A DNA stretch of 64,000 nt from an uncultured Oscillospiraceae bacterium (GCA_934446565.1 CAKSEO010000009.1:1-64000); one strand, 5' to 3'. Counted from the stretch's first letter, positions 8,516 through 17,608 are shown. Translations and numbers: made by a program. The notes: generated from the sequence alone by a model not told the origin.

Positions 8516-9238
8516 TTACTTGTTGTCGCCGAAGATACGGTGCATGATCTCCTGGTAAGCGTCCTCTACGCCGCCCATGTCTCTGCGGAAGCGATCCTTG
8601 TCGAGCTTCTCGTGAGTGGTGGAATCCCAGAAGCGGCAGGTATCCGGGGAGATCTCGTCAGCGAGGATGATCTGACCGTGATAACGACCGAACTCGATTT
8701 TGAAGTCGATGAGGTCGATGTTGAGCTTCTTGAAGAAGCCGAGCATGAACTTATTTACAGCGAAAGCGTACTTGGAGATGGTGTCGATCTCCTCCTGGGT
8801 AGCAAGACCCAGACCGAGCGCATAGTAGCTGTTGATGAACGGATCGCCGAGGTCGTCGTTCTTGTAGCTGAACTCCAGAGTAGGAGTCTTGAGGGGAGTA
8901 CCCTCCTCGATGCCGAGCTTCTTGGAGAAGCTGCCTGCTGCAACGTTTCTTACGATAACTTCCAGCGGAACGATCTCGACCTTCTTAACAACGGTCTCAC
9001 GGTCGTTTATCTCCTCAACGAGGTGGGTAGGGATGCCCTCCTTCTCAAGCAGACCGAACATGTAGTTTGTCATCTTGTTGTTGATGACGCCCTTGCCGTG
9101 AATCTGACCCTTTTTCAGACCGTTGAAAGCGGTAGCGTCGTCCTTATAGGATACCATAACGTAATCAGGGTTCTCCTTGATAGCGAAAACCTTCTTAGCC
9201 TTGCCTTCGTAAAGCTGTTCTGCCTTTGTGTAGCTCAT
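8516..9238 (-). CDS. purC: SAICAR synthetase
   Basis: A 240-residue phosphoribosylaminoimidazole-succinocarboxamide synthase, which joins CAIR and aspartate with ATP. Motifs include [10 protein letters not shown] and [12 protein letters not shown] in the N-terminal lobe, [14 protein letters not shown] near residue 92, and [10 protein letters not shown], then [15 protein letters not shown]. The C-terminal SPDTCR segment is the family signature. Length is typical (about 235-240 aa). It follows purE by 54 nt, completing the AIR to SAICAR steps together with PurE. Confidence 0.97.
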   Translation of the reverse strand: MSYTKAEQLYEGKAKKVFAIKENPDYVMVSYKDDATAFNGLKKGQIHGKGVINNKMTNYMFGLLEKEGIPTHLVEEINDRETVVKKVEIVPLEVIVRNVAAGSFSKKLGIEEGTPLKTPTLEFSYKNDDLGDPFINSYYALGLGLATQEEIDTISKYAFAVNKFMLGFFKKLNIDLIDFKIEFGRYHGQIILADEISPDTCRFWDSTTHEKLDKDRFRRDMGGVEDAYQEIMHRIFGDNK

Positions 9239-9292
9239 TGTTATATCTCCTTTGATATTCTGTATATTTTCCTGCCGGGGCAGGGTATAGAC

Positions 9293-9796
9293 TTAGATCT
9301 CTTTTGCAGTCTCCTGAATTTTTGCGTCAGCCGCGAGGTTCTTCTCGTTCTGCTTTTTCTTGAAAGCAAGCAGCTTTTCCGCAATGGAATCGTCGCTCAC
9401 TGAAAGGATCTCGGCTGCAAGATAGCCGGCGTTGGCGGCGGCATCGATACCTACCGTAGCAACGGGAACTCCGGGGGGCATCATGACGGAGCTAAGCAGC
9501 GCGTCAACGCCCTCGAGTGCCTTAGCCTTTACCGGGATAGCTATGACAGGCAGGGTAGTGTTGCCTGCGATAGCGCCTGCAAGATGAGCCGCCATTCCGG
9601 CTGCCGCGATTATCACGCCGAAGCCGTTTTCACGGGCGTTCTGCGCAAATTCAGCGACCTCCTTAGGGGAGCGGTGAGCCGAAAGCACTCTCATTTCGAA
9701 CGGGATACCAAATTCCTTGAGAGCCTCGGCGGCCTTGCGGACAACGGGGAAATCGCTGTCGCTGCCCATAACTATGCCGACTTTTTTCTCTGACAT
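9293..9796 (-). CDS. purE: N5-carboxyaminoimidazole ribonucleotide mutase (class I PurE)
   Basis: A 167-residue PurE. The N-terminal GIVMGSDSDFPVVRKA and VLSAHRSPKEV motifs bind the substrate, and AAAGMAAHLAGAIAG plus PGVPVATVGID complete the active site. It converts N5-CAIR to CAIR. PurK, its usual partner, is not visible in the window. The C-terminal tail after about residue 155 is charged and not conserved. It is the first gene of the purine operon and sits behind a leader with a terminator hairpin and a 28-codon ORF, so it is probably controlled by attenuation. Confidence 0.96.
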   Translation of the reverse strand: MSEKKVGIVMGSDSDFPVVRKAAEALKEFGIPFEMRVLSAHRSPKEVAEFAQNARENGFGVIIAAAGMAAHLAGAIAGNTTLPVIAIPVKAKALEGVDALLSSVMMPPGVPVATVGIDAAANAGYLAAEILSVSDDSIAEKLLAFKKKQNEKNLAADAKIQETAKEI

Positions 9797-9828
9797 AATA
9801 TCTTCCTTTCCTTTGTTTCAAAATAAAA

Positions 9829-9851
9829 ATAGCTGTATGCGGAATACAGCT
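9829..9851 (-). terminator. Intrinsic terminator in the purE leader
   Basis: On the minus strand an 8-bp perfect stem, AGCTGTAT / ATACAGCT (plus 9844-9851 and 9831-9838), with a 5-nt loop is followed by ATTTTTATTTTG. It ends about 33 nt before the purE start, so it would stop transcription before the operon unless bypassed. That is the arrangement expected of an attenuator. Confidence 0.75.
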
Positions 9852-9857
9852 AAAAAG

Positions 9858-9944
9858 TTACAATTGTCTTATGGTTGCACTTATTCTGTAAAAAGAAACC
9901 GTAACTCCGCCACAGCAGGTATGAAATGATAACTGACATCTCAT
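9858..9944 (-). CDS. Possible 28-aa leader peptide upstream of purE
   Basis: An ATG at 9944 with a good Shine-Dalgarno (GGGAG, 9953-9957, 8 nt spacing) opens a 28-codon frame that begins MRCQLSFHTCCGGVTVSF and ends with TAA just before the terminator hairpin. It has three cysteines, two of them adjacent (codons 10-11), and no run of a single amino acid. Its position between promoter and terminator suggests a translated attenuator. No homologs could be searched, so coding status is an inference. Confidence 0.45.
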   Translation of the reverse strand: MRCQLSFHTCCGGVTVSFYRISATIRQL

Positions 9945-10008
9945 TATTTGTTCTCCCTTTACAGCTTACTACCAGTTTACCGGCGATTTGTAAGCCGAAA
10001 TAAACTAT
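9858..10008 (-). promoter_or_regulatory. purE operon leader with alternative pairings
   Basis: The leader from the predicted transcription start to the terminator contains an early AGCTGTA (minus; plus 9960-9966). This is identical to the 5' arm of the terminator, so it can pair with the terminator 3' arm (plus 9831-9838) as an antiterminator. The overlapping CTGTAAA can instead pair with TTTACAG inside the small ORF (plus 9886-9892). The two pairings are mutually exclusive, as in attenuators. I do not see the conserved core of a purine, PRPP, ZTP or THF riboswitch. The rest of the 329-nt gap up to 10125 holds only the promoter. Confidence 0.5.
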
Positions 10009-10014
10009 ACATAT

Positions 10015-10043
10015 ATTTTACTATATAATTGCCGGAATTTCAA
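10015..10043 (-). promoter_or_regulatory. Promoter of the purE operon
   Basis: On the minus strand TTGAAA (10038-10043) and TAAAAT (10015-10020) are separated by exactly 17 nt, a good sigma-A-type promoter. Transcription would start near 10008, giving a leader of about 210 nt before purE. Confidence 0.7.
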
Positions 10044-10125
10044 GTGCTTTTTTAAAAATTCAACAAAATTTATCAAAAAGCTGCACAATTGTGCCAAAAA
10101 TCCGGCAATATATCAGTAAAACCCA

Positions 10126-10815
10126 TCAAAGCAGCACCGCGTCGTTGATACGCAGCCGAAAAACAACTCTGAGAAATTCGGCGGCTCGTCTGCAAAGCTT
10201 CATTCTGTCGAGGAATATCTCGAAATACTCCATTATCGACGAGATGGACTGGTCGATGGTAAGGTCGAGGATGAGCTCCTTTTTGTCGTCGGAAAAATAC
10301 AGCGAGGACTTCTCAACTGCGTAATTCACGCGGTCGTGGATATCCTTTGCAAGATTCTCGGAACTTGGCACGAAGGGGCCGTCAGCCGAGCGTACTCTTG
10401 AACGGCGCACATCGGATTTATCCGCAATGATGAGCGCAGCCGCAATTGGCGTTACTGGCGCGGCGGTGCCCTCGTCGTGGTTGCCTATCGCGGAAATTAT
10501 CAGTGAGATCTCGTTTGCAGGCATGCCGAGATTATCCAGCAGTCGGAACGCCATTATAGCGCCGCTCTGCGCGTGGTCAACGCGGTTCACAACGTTGCCG
10601 ATATCGTGCATGTAGGCGGCGATCTCAGCCAATTCACAGGTGCGCTGTTCGTAGCCGAGCGTAGTGAGTATCATGTACGCAGATGCTGCGGCGCGTTCAA
10701 CGTGTGCGTTCGAGTGTTCGGTGTAGCCGATGGTGCTCAGTGCGGCGTCGGCGTAGTTTATATAGGTCTGTATATCCTTGTTTCTGCGGATATACTCATA
10801 GGTCAGGTTACTCAA
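10126..10815 (-). CDS. HD-domain phosphohydrolase
   Basis: A 229-residue HD-superfamily protein. Candidate metal ligands are His in HSNAHVERA (about residue 34-38), the HD pair in AAYMHDIGN (about 68-72), and His in AIGNHDEGTAA (about 108-112). ALIIADKSDVRRSR follows, as in stand-alone HD phosphohydrolases that act on nucleotides or phosphorylated small molecules. The substrate is not evident. It is the third gene of the GH27-GtrA-HD operon, 12 nt after the GtrA-like gene, and has no signal peptide. Confidence 0.85.
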   Translation of the reverse strand: MSNLTYEYIRRNKDIQTYINYADAALSTIGYTEHSNAHVERAAASAYMILTTLGYEQRTCELAEIAAYMHDIGNVVNRVDHAQSGAIMAFRLLDNLGMPANEISLIISAIGNHDEGTAAPVTPIAAALIIADKSDVRRSRVRSADGPFVPSSENLAKDIHDRVNYAVEKSSLYFSDDKKELILDLTIDQSISSIMEYFEIFLDRMKLCRRAAEFLRVVFRLRINDAVLL

Positions 10816-10827
10816 TCCTTTGTCCTT

Positions 10828-11379
10828 TCATCGCCCCTTTTTCTTTCGGAAAACGAGCAGTTTGCTAAGAATGTAGTTCAGTACCAGAATGATGACATTA
10901 GAAAACAGTTTACACCCGAGTTCGTACCAGCTGTTCTGTATCCCCGTCAGGTCAACCAGCAGGAACATTATTATCAGGTCAACAAACAGCGTAGCGAGCC
11001 TTGCAACGTAAAACGATACCGCTTCGCGGAACACTCCCGCCGCTCGTTTTTCAGAGCTGCGGAAAACAACAGTGCGGTTGGTGACGAACGCGAACGTTAC
11101 CGACAGTATCCAGGAAATAATGACCGGTAGCGCGGTCGCGCTGTCCGTTCCGAAAACCGAGGTGATATTGAAGATCCACCTCAGCCAGCCGGGAACGGAC
11201 TGCGCGTCCGGAAATATCCACCGTGCGGCGTAGTAGCTCGCAAAGCTGATGATGGTGGTCAGCACGCCGAACACGATGTACATTATTATCTCACGGTACT
11301 TAGCGTAGAGTTCACGCCTGCCGTCGCGGGATCTTAGCCCGGCGAGTATCTCGCGTATCGAAACCTTGCCGAATTTCAT
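10828..11379 (-). CDS. GtrA-like membrane protein
   Basis: A 183-residue integral membrane protein of the GtrA/DPMS family. After a charged N-terminal stretch (RSRDGRRELYAKYRE) there are four hydrophobic segments, near residues 31-49, 83-101, 118-142 and 153-175. The signature AFVTNRTVVFRS follows the second segment and the tail LSKLLVFRKKKG is basic. Family members are thought to flip or help present lipid-linked sugars. Here the gene overlaps the alpha-galactosidase stop by 4 nt, so its role may be in glycan handling; that is inference. It has no glycosyltransferase neighbour in the window. Confidence 0.85.
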   Translation of the reverse strand: MKFGKVSIREILAGLRSRDGRRELYAKYREIIMYIVFGVLTTIISFASYYAARWIFPDAQSVPGWLRWIFNITSVFGTDSATALPVIISWILSVTFAFVTNRTVVFRSSEKRAAGVFREAVSFYVARLATLFVDLIIMFLLVDLTGIQNSWYELGCKLFSNVIILVLNYILSKLLVFRKKKGR

Positions 11380-12650
11380 ACGCGGGTCAGCTTGAACATT
11401 GCAGCGCCGTGCGGCTTTACAGAAGCGGAAACAGCGCCGCTGACGCTGGACTCAGCGTCCGTCCATATCTCGCGCGCGGTCATGGCGCATTCAACAGGCA
11501 GTTCAGCGGTTATCGTGCACTCGGTCTCGCCGCAGTTGAACAGCGTTGCGTAGAATGTCTTCCCGTCGGTATGGGTCGTGAACCAGGCTATCTGCTCGTT
11601 TCCGTCAACAGTCTTGCGGAACAGAGGATGAGCGGAATGTGTGTTGTTCAGACAGTCGATGAGATCGGCGTTTGTCAGCAGGCTCATCGTGAAATCGTCG
11701 AACTTGGTCATTTCGCCGCCTATCATCAGTGGAGAACGCATAACGCTCCAGAGAGACATCATCGTTATCTGCTCGTCTTTTGTGAACTTCGTCCAGCCGT
11801 CCGGACCGTAGTCCTGGAGAATCGCGCCGATGGGGAGCATGTCCGCGTCAGGGAAGTGCCCTGCGCCTGCATGCATGCACCAGGTCTGCGCACGGCTGAA
11901 CATATCGAGTAGCTGCGGCCAGTTATCCCAGAAATCGTCGGTGATACGCCACATGTTGCTTACCTGCTTGTAGAGCTCGGCTTTCTCGGGGAGCGCAGCG
12001 CCGGGGGACAGGCTGAGAACCATGTCGCGGCCGCAGGAGTGCAGCGATTCGCTCAGCATGACAAGCTCGGATTCCTCATGCGGTAGCTCGCGGCAGATAT
12101 CGTCTACTTTGATGAAATCAACGCCCCAGCTCTTGTAAAGCTCGAACAGGCTGTCATAATATTCGCGTGCGCCTTCCTTGTCAGGGTCAACACCGTACAT
12201 GTCGGTGTTCCACTGGCAGATACTGGATGTCTTGGCGATCTCACGGGCAGTTTTAGTGGTTCCCTTTATTGCCGTGTTTCTGTGAACAGCCTGGCGGGGG
12301 ATACCGCGCATGATATGGATGCCGAATTTAAGTCCCAGGGAATGAACGTATTCCGCGAGGGGCGCGAATCCCTTTCCGCCCTCTGCGGACGGGAAGCGCT
12401 CAACAGCGGGGACGAGCCTGGAATATTCGTCCATGCACAGCTCAGTGAACGGCTGGTACTCATGGTTCTTCGCGATAGGATTGCTCCACTGGATGTCAAC
12501 AACGACGTACTGCCAGCCGTACTGCTTGAGGTGCTTTGCCATGAAGTCGGCGTTAGAGCGGACGGTAGCTTCGTTGACCGCTGCACCGTAGCAGTCCCAG
12601 CTGTTCCAGCCCATTGGGGGAGTCTTTACAAAAGAAATATCATTATTCAT
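11376..12650 (-). CDS. GH27-family alpha-galactosidase (putative)
   Basis: A 424-residue cytoplasmic glycoside hydrolase without a signal peptide. The opening PPMGWNSWDCYG and VVDIQWS are typical of GH27. The likely nucleophile Asp is in VDFIKVDDIC (about residue 177) and the acid/base region is WRITDDFWDNW (about 230-240). In the classic enzymes the corresponding motifs are KYDNC and WRTTGD, so substrate specificity may differ, for example alpha-galactoside versus N-acetylgalactosaminide. A beta-sandwich C-terminal domain follows after about residue 335. It is the first gene of a three-gene operon with a LacI-type operator at its promoter, suggesting sugar-responsive control. Confidence 0.87.
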   Translation of the reverse strand: MNNDISFVKTPPMGWNSWDCYGAAVNEATVRSNADFMAKHLKQYGWQYVVVDIQWSNPIAKNHEYQPFTELCMDEYSRLVPAVERFPSAEGGKGFAPLAEYVHSLGLKFGIHIMRGIPRQAVHRNTAIKGTTKTAREIAKTSSICQWNTDMYGVDPDKEGAREYYDSLFELYKSWGVDFIKVDDICRELPHEESELVMLSESLHSCGRDMVLSLSPGAALPEKAELYKQVSNMWRITDDFWDNWPQLLDMFSRAQTWCMHAGAGHFPDADMLPIGAILQDYGPDGWTKFTKDEQITMMSLWSVMRSPLMIGGEMTKFDDFTMSLLTNADLIDCLNNTHSAHPLFRKTVDGNEQIAWFTTHTDGKTFYATLFNCGETECTITAELPVECAMTAREIWTDAESSVSGAVSASVKPHGAAMFKLTRV

Positions 12651-12666
12651 TGGTTTCCTCCTTGAA

Positions 12667-12680
12667 AATAAACGTTTACA
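12667..12680. promoter_or_regulatory. LacI-type operator at the GH27 promoter
   Basis: The 14-mer AATAAACGTTTACA has the 10-bp palindrome TAAACGTTTA with a central CG, like LacI/GalR-family operators. It lies just downstream of the GH27 -10 box, overlapping the expected transcription start, so a bound repressor would block initiation. The identical 14-mer occurs at 40723-40736 in the xylB promoter. Confidence 0.65.
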
Positions 12681-12686
12681 AAGATG

Positions 12687-12715
12687 ATTATATCATGAAC
12701 CGCGATGTTTTTCAA
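12687..12715 (-). promoter_or_regulatory. Promoter of the GH27 operon
   Basis: On the minus strand TTGAAA (12710-12715) and TATAAT (12687-12692) are separated by 17 nt. The gene starts at 12650 with GGAGGAAACCA before its ATG. The operator-like palindrome at 12667-12680 sits at the start of the transcript. Confidence 0.75.
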
Positions 12716-12793
12716 GCGGTTATTTTGTCTTTTTGAAAAATGTCCGGTGTTTTTTTGCGAGCGGATATTATAATCGCTTTTTCAAAAAAGCAC

Positions 12794-12822
12794 TTTACAC
12801 GGCGCGAAAAAAGTGATATAAT
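12794..12822 (+). promoter_or_regulatory. Promoter of the leu operon
   Basis: TTTACA (12794-12799) and TATAAT (12817-12822) are 17 nt apart. The leader to leuC is only about 45 nt, so no T-box or leader-peptide attenuator of the usual kind fits here. Confidence 0.7.
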
Positions 12823-12871
12823 AAATCGTAAAGCCTTGATCGGCGCATTAAATTTCAGGAGGAATACAATT

Positions 12872-14137
12872 ATGGGTATGACGATGACACAGAAGATCCT
12901 CGCAAAGCACGCAGGACTTGACAGTGTTGTTGAAGGCCAGCTCATAAGGGCTAAGCTGGACATGGTGCTCGGCAACGATATAACCAGCCCGGTCGCTATC
13001 AACGAATTTCAGAAGAACGGTTTCGACAGTGTGTTCGACCGCACGAAAATATCCCTTGTAATGGATCACTTCACCCCCAACAAGGACATCAAGGCTGCGA
13101 AGCAGTGCCAGCAGTGCCGCAACTTTGCAGATAAATACGATATCGTGAACTACTACGATGTAGGAAACGTGGGCATAGAGCACGCGCTCCTTCCGGAAAA
13201 AGGACTTGTAGTTCCGTCCGACTGCGTTATCGGCGCGGACAGCCACACATGTACATACGGAGCGCTCGGTGCATTCTCCACCGGCGTAGGCTCTACAGAT
13301 ATGGCTGCCGGAATGGCAACCGGTGAAGCTTGGTTCAAGGTACCCTCCGCTATCAAGTTCAACCTGACCGGCAAGCTCGGCAAGTGGGTATCCGGCAAGG
13401 ATGTTATCCTGCACATCATCGGCATGATAGGTGTTGACGGCGCGCTCTACCAGTCGATGGAGTTCACCGGCGAGGGTCTGAAGAACCTCTCCATGGACGA
13501 CCGTCTCTGCATGGCAAACATGGCTATCGAAGCAGGCGCAAAGAACGGTATTTTCGAGGTAGACGACGTTACCCTTGAGTACGTTAAGGGCAGGACCGAC
13601 CGCAAGTTCGAGGTGTTCAAGGCTGACCCGGATGCGCATTACAACCGTGTTATCGACATCGACATGTCCACCATTCGCCCGACGGTTGCATTCCCGCACC
13701 TCCCCGAAAACACAAAGACCATCGACGAGATCGGCAAGATGGACAAGATAAAGATCGACCAGGTAGTAATCGGCTCATGTACCAACGGCAGGTACTCCGA
13801 CCTTGAGGCTGCCGCTGCGGTAGTTAAGGGCAAGCACGTTGCAAAGGGCGTTCGCGCTATCGTTATCCCGGCCACTCAGAAGATATACCTCGACGCTCTG
13901 AAAAACGGACTGCTTGAGACATTCGTCGAAGCTGGCATGGTCGTTTCCGCGCCTACCTGCGGTCCCTGCCTTGGCGGCCACATGGGTATCCTTGCCCCGG
14001 GTGAGAGAGCTGTTTCCACCACCAACAGAAACTTTGTCGGCAGAATGGGCGACGTTACCTCCGAGGTATACCTTGCAAGCCCGGCGATAGCTGCGGCAAG
14101 CGCCCTGACAGGCTACATCTCTGACGTACAGGAATAA
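12872..14137 (+). CDS. leuC: 3-isopropylmalate dehydratase, large subunit
   Basis: A 421-residue aconitase-family large subunit that, with LeuD, isomerises 2- to 3-isopropylmalate in leucine synthesis. [35 protein letters not shown] and the 4Fe-4S ligands (Cys in GSCTNGR and the pair in [10 protein letters not shown]) are all present. The length is that of the shorter clostridial/archaeal type (about 420 aa) rather than the 465-aa enterobacterial type. The ATG at 12872 is preceded by AGGAGGA at 8 nt. In-frame codons further upstream fall over the promoter and are not used. Confidence 0.95.
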   Translation: MGMTMTQKILAKHAGLDSVVEGQLIRAKLDMVLGNDITSPVAINEFQKNGFDSVFDRTKISLVMDHFTPNKDIKAAKQCQQCRNFADKYDIVNYYDVGNVGIEHALLPEKGLVVPSDCVIGADSHTCTYGALGAFSTGVGSTDMAAGMATGEAWFKVPSAIKFNLTGKLGKWVSGKDVILHIIGMIGVDGALYQSMEFTGEGLKNLSMDDRLCMANMAIEAGAKNGIFEVDDVTLEYVKGRTDRKFEVFKADPDAHYNRVIDIDMSTIRPTVAFPHLPENTKTIDEIGKMDKIKIDQVVIGSCTNGRYSDLEAAAAVVKGKHVAKGVRAIVIPATQKIYLDALKNGLLETFVEAGMVVSAPTCGPCLGGHMGILAPGERAVSTTNRNFVGRMGDVTSEVYLASPAIAAASALTGYISDVQE

Positions 14138-14149
14138 GGAGGTCACACA

Positions 14150-14632
14150 ATGAAAGCACACGGAATCGTACATAAATACGGCGATAACGTAGATACAGAC
14201 GTAATCATCCCGGCTCGTTACCTCAACACCGCAGACCACAAGGAGCTCGCGTCCCACTGCATGGAGGATATCGACAAGGATTTCGTAAATAAGGTTAAGC
14301 CCGGCGACATCATGGTCGCAAACCTCAACTTCGGCTGCGGAAGCTCCCGTGAGCACGCTCCCATCGCTATCAAGGAGAGCGGTATCGCTTGCGTTATCGC
14401 TTCCACTTTTGCAAGGATCTTCTATCGCAATTCCATCAACATCGGTCTGCCGATATTGGAATGCGATGAGGCCGCAAAGGACATCGACGCAGGCAACGAG
14501 GTTGACATTGATTTCGATACAGGCGTTATTACGAACGTGACAAAGGGTCACACATATCAGGCGCAGCCTTTCCCTGAGTTCATCAAGGAAATAATCAACA
14601 AGGGCGGACTTCTTAACTCGCTCAAGGGCTGA
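14150..14632 (+). CDS. leuD: 3-isopropylmalate dehydratase, small subunit
   Basis: A 160-residue swivel-domain subunit of isopropylmalate isomerase. [16 protein letters not shown] near the start and [16 protein letters not shown] near residue 60 are the substrate-recognition signatures. [15 protein letters not shown] follows. The length fits the short type that pairs with 420-residue LeuC. It starts 12 nt after leuC behind AAGGAGGT, so the pair is made together. Confidence 0.96.
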   Translation: MKAHGIVHKYGDNVDTDVIIPARYLNTADHKELASHCMEDIDKDFVNKVKPGDIMVANLNFGCGSSREHAPIAIKESGIACVIASTFARIFYRNSINIGLPILECDEAAKDIDAGNEVDIDFDTGVITNVTKGHTYQAQPFPEFIKEIINKGGLLNSLKG

Positions 14633-14652
14633 AATCGACTGGGGGCGGTTCT

Positions 14653-15090
14653 GTGATAATAAATATTCAGAACGTTCTGCGGACATCACAGCTTTCGCCC
14701 GATGTCCTCGCCGGGATCTCCGCAACGAGCGGCTATACCGCGCAGCTTGACGTATACTATTACCGCGACTGCATGAAACAGGCGCTGCTGACTGCCGTAG
14801 TCACTTGTGACAAAACAGTCCGCGGAGTCTGCGTGTGCAAGCGCTCGCTGATACCAGACAGCTGCGAGGTGGACTCCATCGTCATCGAGGATGATTTCCG
14901 CCATAAAGGGCTCGGAAAAAAGCTGCTGGCGCATTCGCTGAGGAACATGCGATCGCTGCGTATCAGGACTGCCTTTATCTGGGTGGACGACCGCAACAGC
15001 GAAGCGATCGAGTTTCTGACCGCTTTCGGATTCCAGCCGGATGGAAAGCGGCACGGCGGAAGATCGCGCCTTAAAATCGACATTTATTAG
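14653..15090 (+). CDS. GNAT-family N-acetyltransferase within the leu operon
   Basis: A 145-residue GNAT protein starting with GTG after GGGGGCGG. The acetyl-CoA loop is in EDDFRHKGLGKKLLAHSLRN (about residues 83-101), preceded by the beta-4 segment CEVDSIVIED. Near the C-terminus AIEFLTAFGFQPDGKRHGG is the usual GNAT beta-5/alpha-4 pattern. The substrate is unknown. The gene sits between leuD (20 nt before) and leuB (12 nt after) and so must be co-transcribed with leucine synthesis, although the pathway does not need an acetyltransferase. Confidence 0.8.
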   Translation: MIINIQNVLRTSQLSPDVLAGISATSGYTAQLDVYYYRDCMKQALLTAVVTCDKTVRGVCVCKRSLIPDSCEVDSIVIEDDFRHKGLGKKLLAHSLRNMRSLRIRTAFIWVDDRNSEAIEFLTAFGFQPDGKRHGGRSRLKIDIY

Positions 15091-15102
15091 AGAGGTTTTT
15101 CT

Positions 15103-16185
15103 ATGGAAAAGAATATCGCGGTTATAAAGGGCGACGGTATCGGCCCCGAGATCGTCACCGAGGCGATGAAAGTGCTGGACAAGGTAGCAACCAAGTTCGG
15201 CCACAAGTTTAATTACGAGCAGCTCCTTATGGGCGGCTGTTCCATCGACGCGAACGGCGTTCCGCTCACCGACGAAACGATAGAGCGCTGCAAAGCGTCC
15301 GACGCCGTGCTGATGGGAAGCATCGGGGGCGACACCACCAAGTCTCCGTGGTACAAGCTTCCTGCAAATCTGCGACCGGAGGCTGGTCTGCTGAAGATAC
15401 GCAAGTCCCTGGGACTGTTTGCAAACCTGCGCCCTTGCCTGCTGTTCAGCGAGCTTGCTTCCGCATGCCCGCTCAAGACTGAGATAAGCGAAAAGGGATT
15501 TGACATGCTCATCATGCGTGAGCTGACCGGAGGTCTGTACTTTGGTGAGCGCCGCACCAGCGAAGTGGACGGCGTTATGACAGCAGTGGACACTCTGAGC
15601 TACAATGAAAAGGAGATCCGCCGTATCGCGATAAAGGCATTCGACGTAGCGATGAAGCGCCGCAAGAAGGTGACGAGCGTTGACAAGGCGAACGTGCTCG
15701 ACAGCTCCAGACTTTGGAGAAAGGTAGTTGAGGAAGTAGCCAAGGATTATCCCGAGGTCAAGCTTGAACATATGCTGGTCGATAACTCCGCAATGCAGCT
15801 TGTAAAGGATCCTGCACAGTTCGACGTAATGGTAACTGAGAACATGTTCGGCGATATCCTCTCCGACGAAGCTTCCATGATAACAGGTTCCATCGGCATG
15901 CTTCCTTCCGCGAGCATGAACGAGACGAAGTTCGGTCTTTACGAACCGTCCGGCGGCTCCGCGCCTGACATCGCGGGTCAGAATAAGGCAAACCCGATCG
16001 CAACTATACTTTCCGCTGCGATGATGCTGCGCTATTCATTCGACATGAACGACGAGGCTGACGCAGTTGAGAACGCAGTACGCCAGACAATCAAGGACGG
16101 CTACCGCACCGGCGATATCATGTCCGACGGCATGAAGCTGCTTTCCTGCACTGAAATGGGCAGCAAGATTGCAGAGTACATCTGA
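15103..16185 (+). CDS. leuB: 3-isopropylmalate dehydrogenase
   Basis: A 360-residue NAD-dependent beta-decarboxylating dehydrogenase. [16 protein letters not shown] opens the protein; [21 protein letters not shown] and [13 protein letters not shown] carry the substrate-binding arginines. The metal-binding aspartates lie in [18 protein letters not shown] and [16 protein letters not shown] is the family C-terminal signature. The [21 protein letters not shown] segment identifies LeuB rather than isocitrate or tartrate dehydrogenase. It closes the leu operon; a hairpin follows at 16197-16216. leuA is not in the window. Confidence 0.96.
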   Translation: MEKNIAVIKGDGIGPEIVTEAMKVLDKVATKFGHKFNYEQLLMGGCSIDANGVPLTDETIERCKASDAVLMGSIGGDTTKSPWYKLPANLRPEAGLLKIRKSLGLFANLRPCLLFSELASACPLKTEISEKGFDMLIMRELTGGLYFGERRTSEVDGVMTAVDTLSYNEKEIRRIAIKAFDVAMKRRKKVTSVDKANVLDSSRLWRKVVEEVAKDYPEVKLEHMLVDNSAMQLVKDPAQFDVMVTENMFGDILSDEASMITGSIGMLPSASMNETKFGLYEPSGGSAPDIAGQNKANPIATILSAAMMLRYSFDMNDEADAVENAVRQTIKDGYRTGDIMSDGMKLLSCTEMGSKIAEYI

Positions 16186-16196
16186 TGAATGACCTG

Positions 16197-16222
16197 AGCC
16201 GTGTTTTTGCACGGCTTTTGGG
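16197..16222 (+). terminator. Probable terminator after leuB
   Basis: AGCCGTG and CACGGCT form a 7-bp stem around a 6-nt loop, followed by TTTGGGCTTTT. The T-tract is interrupted, so termination may be partial. Confidence 0.5.
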
Positions 16223-16290
16223 CTTTTCGCCGAAAATCTTTCCACATGGAGGGGTTTTCATGGTGATTACATTGAAATAACGCAAAACGG

Positions 16291-16319
16291 TTGCATTTGT
16301 ATTAAATTTAGGTTATAAT
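16291..16319 (+). promoter_or_regulatory. Promoter of glyA
   Basis: TTGCAT (16291-16296) and TATAAT (16314-16319) are separated by 17 nt, about 36 nt before the glyA start. Confidence 0.7.
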
Positions 16320-16354
16320 TAAGATAACGGTTTTTGAAAGGAGCATTTTTCGAA

Positions 16355-17608
16355 ATGTACAGTGACATTGTAGATACCATCGGTTTCGTTGGCAAGTATG
16401 ACAGCGAAGTTGCCGACGCTATGAACCTGGAGCTCAAGCGCCAAAAGAGAAACCTTGAGCTCATCGCCAGCGAGAACATCGTTTCTCCGGCAGTTATGGC
16501 TGCTATGGGCAGCGTTCTCACCAACAAGTACGCGGAGGGCTATCCCGGAAAGCGTTACTACGGAGGCTGCGAGGATGTCGATATCGTTGAGAACATCGCT
16601 ATCGAGCGTGCGAAGAAGCTGTTCGGCGCAAAGTTCGCGAATGTCCAGGCGCACTCCGGCGCGCAGGCTAACACTGCGGTTTACGTTGCTCTGCTCCAGC
16701 CCGGCGATACCGTAATGGGCATGAGCCTTGCACACGGCGGTCATCTGACCCATGGTTCTCCCGTCAACATCTCCGGTAAGTTCTACAACTTCGTATCCTA
16801 CGGCACCAACGACGATGGCTTCATCGACTACGAGGAGCTTTACAAGCAGGCTAACAAATGCAAGCCGAAGCTCATCGTTGCAGGCGCTTCCGCTTACCCG
16901 AGAGTTATCGATTTCCCGAAGCTTGCTTCCATCGCGAGAGCAGTAGGCGCTTACCTGATGGTCGATATGGCTCACATTGCAGGTCTGGTAGCTGCTGGTC
17001 AGCATATCAGCCCGGTTCCTTACGCTGATGTCGTTACAACTACCACCCACAAGACCCTTAGAGGTCCGAGAGGCGGTCTTATCCTCACCAACAACGAGTA
17101 TATCGCAAAGAAGATAAACTCTGCTATCTTCCCGGGCGTTCAGGGCGGTCCGCTCATGCACGTTATCGCAGGTAAGGCAGTTTGCTTCGGCGAGGCGCTC
17201 AAGCCTGAATTCAAGGCTTACGGCGAGCAGATAGTAAAGAACGCAAAGGTACTTGCTGACACGCTTCTCGAAAAGGGCTTCAAGCTTGTATCCGGCGGCA
17301 CTGACAACCACCTCATGCTGGTAGACCTCCGTCCGTTTGACATCACCGGCAAGGACCTCCAGAACAACCTTGACGAGTGCTACATCACCGTTAATAAGAA
17401 CGCTATCCCGAACGACCCGCAGAAGCCTGCGCTGACTTCCGGCGTTCGTATCGGCACTCCGGCAGTCACCACAAGAGGTCTGAAGGAGGACGACATGCGC
17501 GTCATAGGCGAGTGCATCTACCTCGTTGCAAAGGATTTCGAGAGCAACAAGGAGAAGGTACGCGACATGGTAAATGAACTCTGCGCAAAGTACCCGCTCT
17601 ACGAGTAA
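16355..17608 (+). CDS. glyA: Serine hydroxymethyltransferase
   Basis: A 417-residue PLP enzyme converting serine and THF to glycine and 5,10-methylene-THF, the one-carbon source for purine and thymidylate synthesis. The PLP lysine is in [16 protein letters not shown] and [18 protein letters not shown] carries cofactor and folate contacts. Start choice: an in-frame TTG at 16334 overlaps the Shine-Dalgarno sequence AAAGGAG (16337-16343), so the ATG at 16355 is preferred. It has its own promoter, and a strong hairpin follows at 17619-17644. Confidence 0.96.
   Translation: MYSDIVDTIGFVGKYDSEVADAMNLELKRQKRNLELIASENIVSPAVMAAMGSVLTNKYAEGYPGKRYYGGCEDVDIVENIAIERAKKLFGAKFANVQAHSGAQANTAVYVALLQPGDTVMGMSLAHGGHLTHGSPVNISGKFYNFVSYGTNDDGFIDYEELYKQANKCKPKLIVAGASAYPRVIDFPKLASIARAVGAYLMVDMAHIAGLVAAGQHISPVPYADVVTTTTHKTLRGPRGGLILTNNEYIAKKINSAIFPGVQGGPLMHVIAGKAVCFGEALKPEFKAYGEQIVKNAKVLADTLLEKGFKLVSGGTDNHLMLVDLRPFDITGKDLQNNLDECYITVNKNAIPNDPQKPALTSGVRIGTPAVTTRGLKEDDMRVIGECIYLVAKDFESNKEKVRDMVNELCAKYPLYE

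Noticed and set aside
9797..10008. Purine (guanine) riboswitch upstream of purE
   Set aside because: The conserved TATGG...TTTCTACC...CCGTAAA core is missing, although a terminator is present.
12823..12871. T-box or leucine leader peptide before leuC
   Set aside because: The leader is only about 45 nt and has no Leu-rich ORF or terminator.
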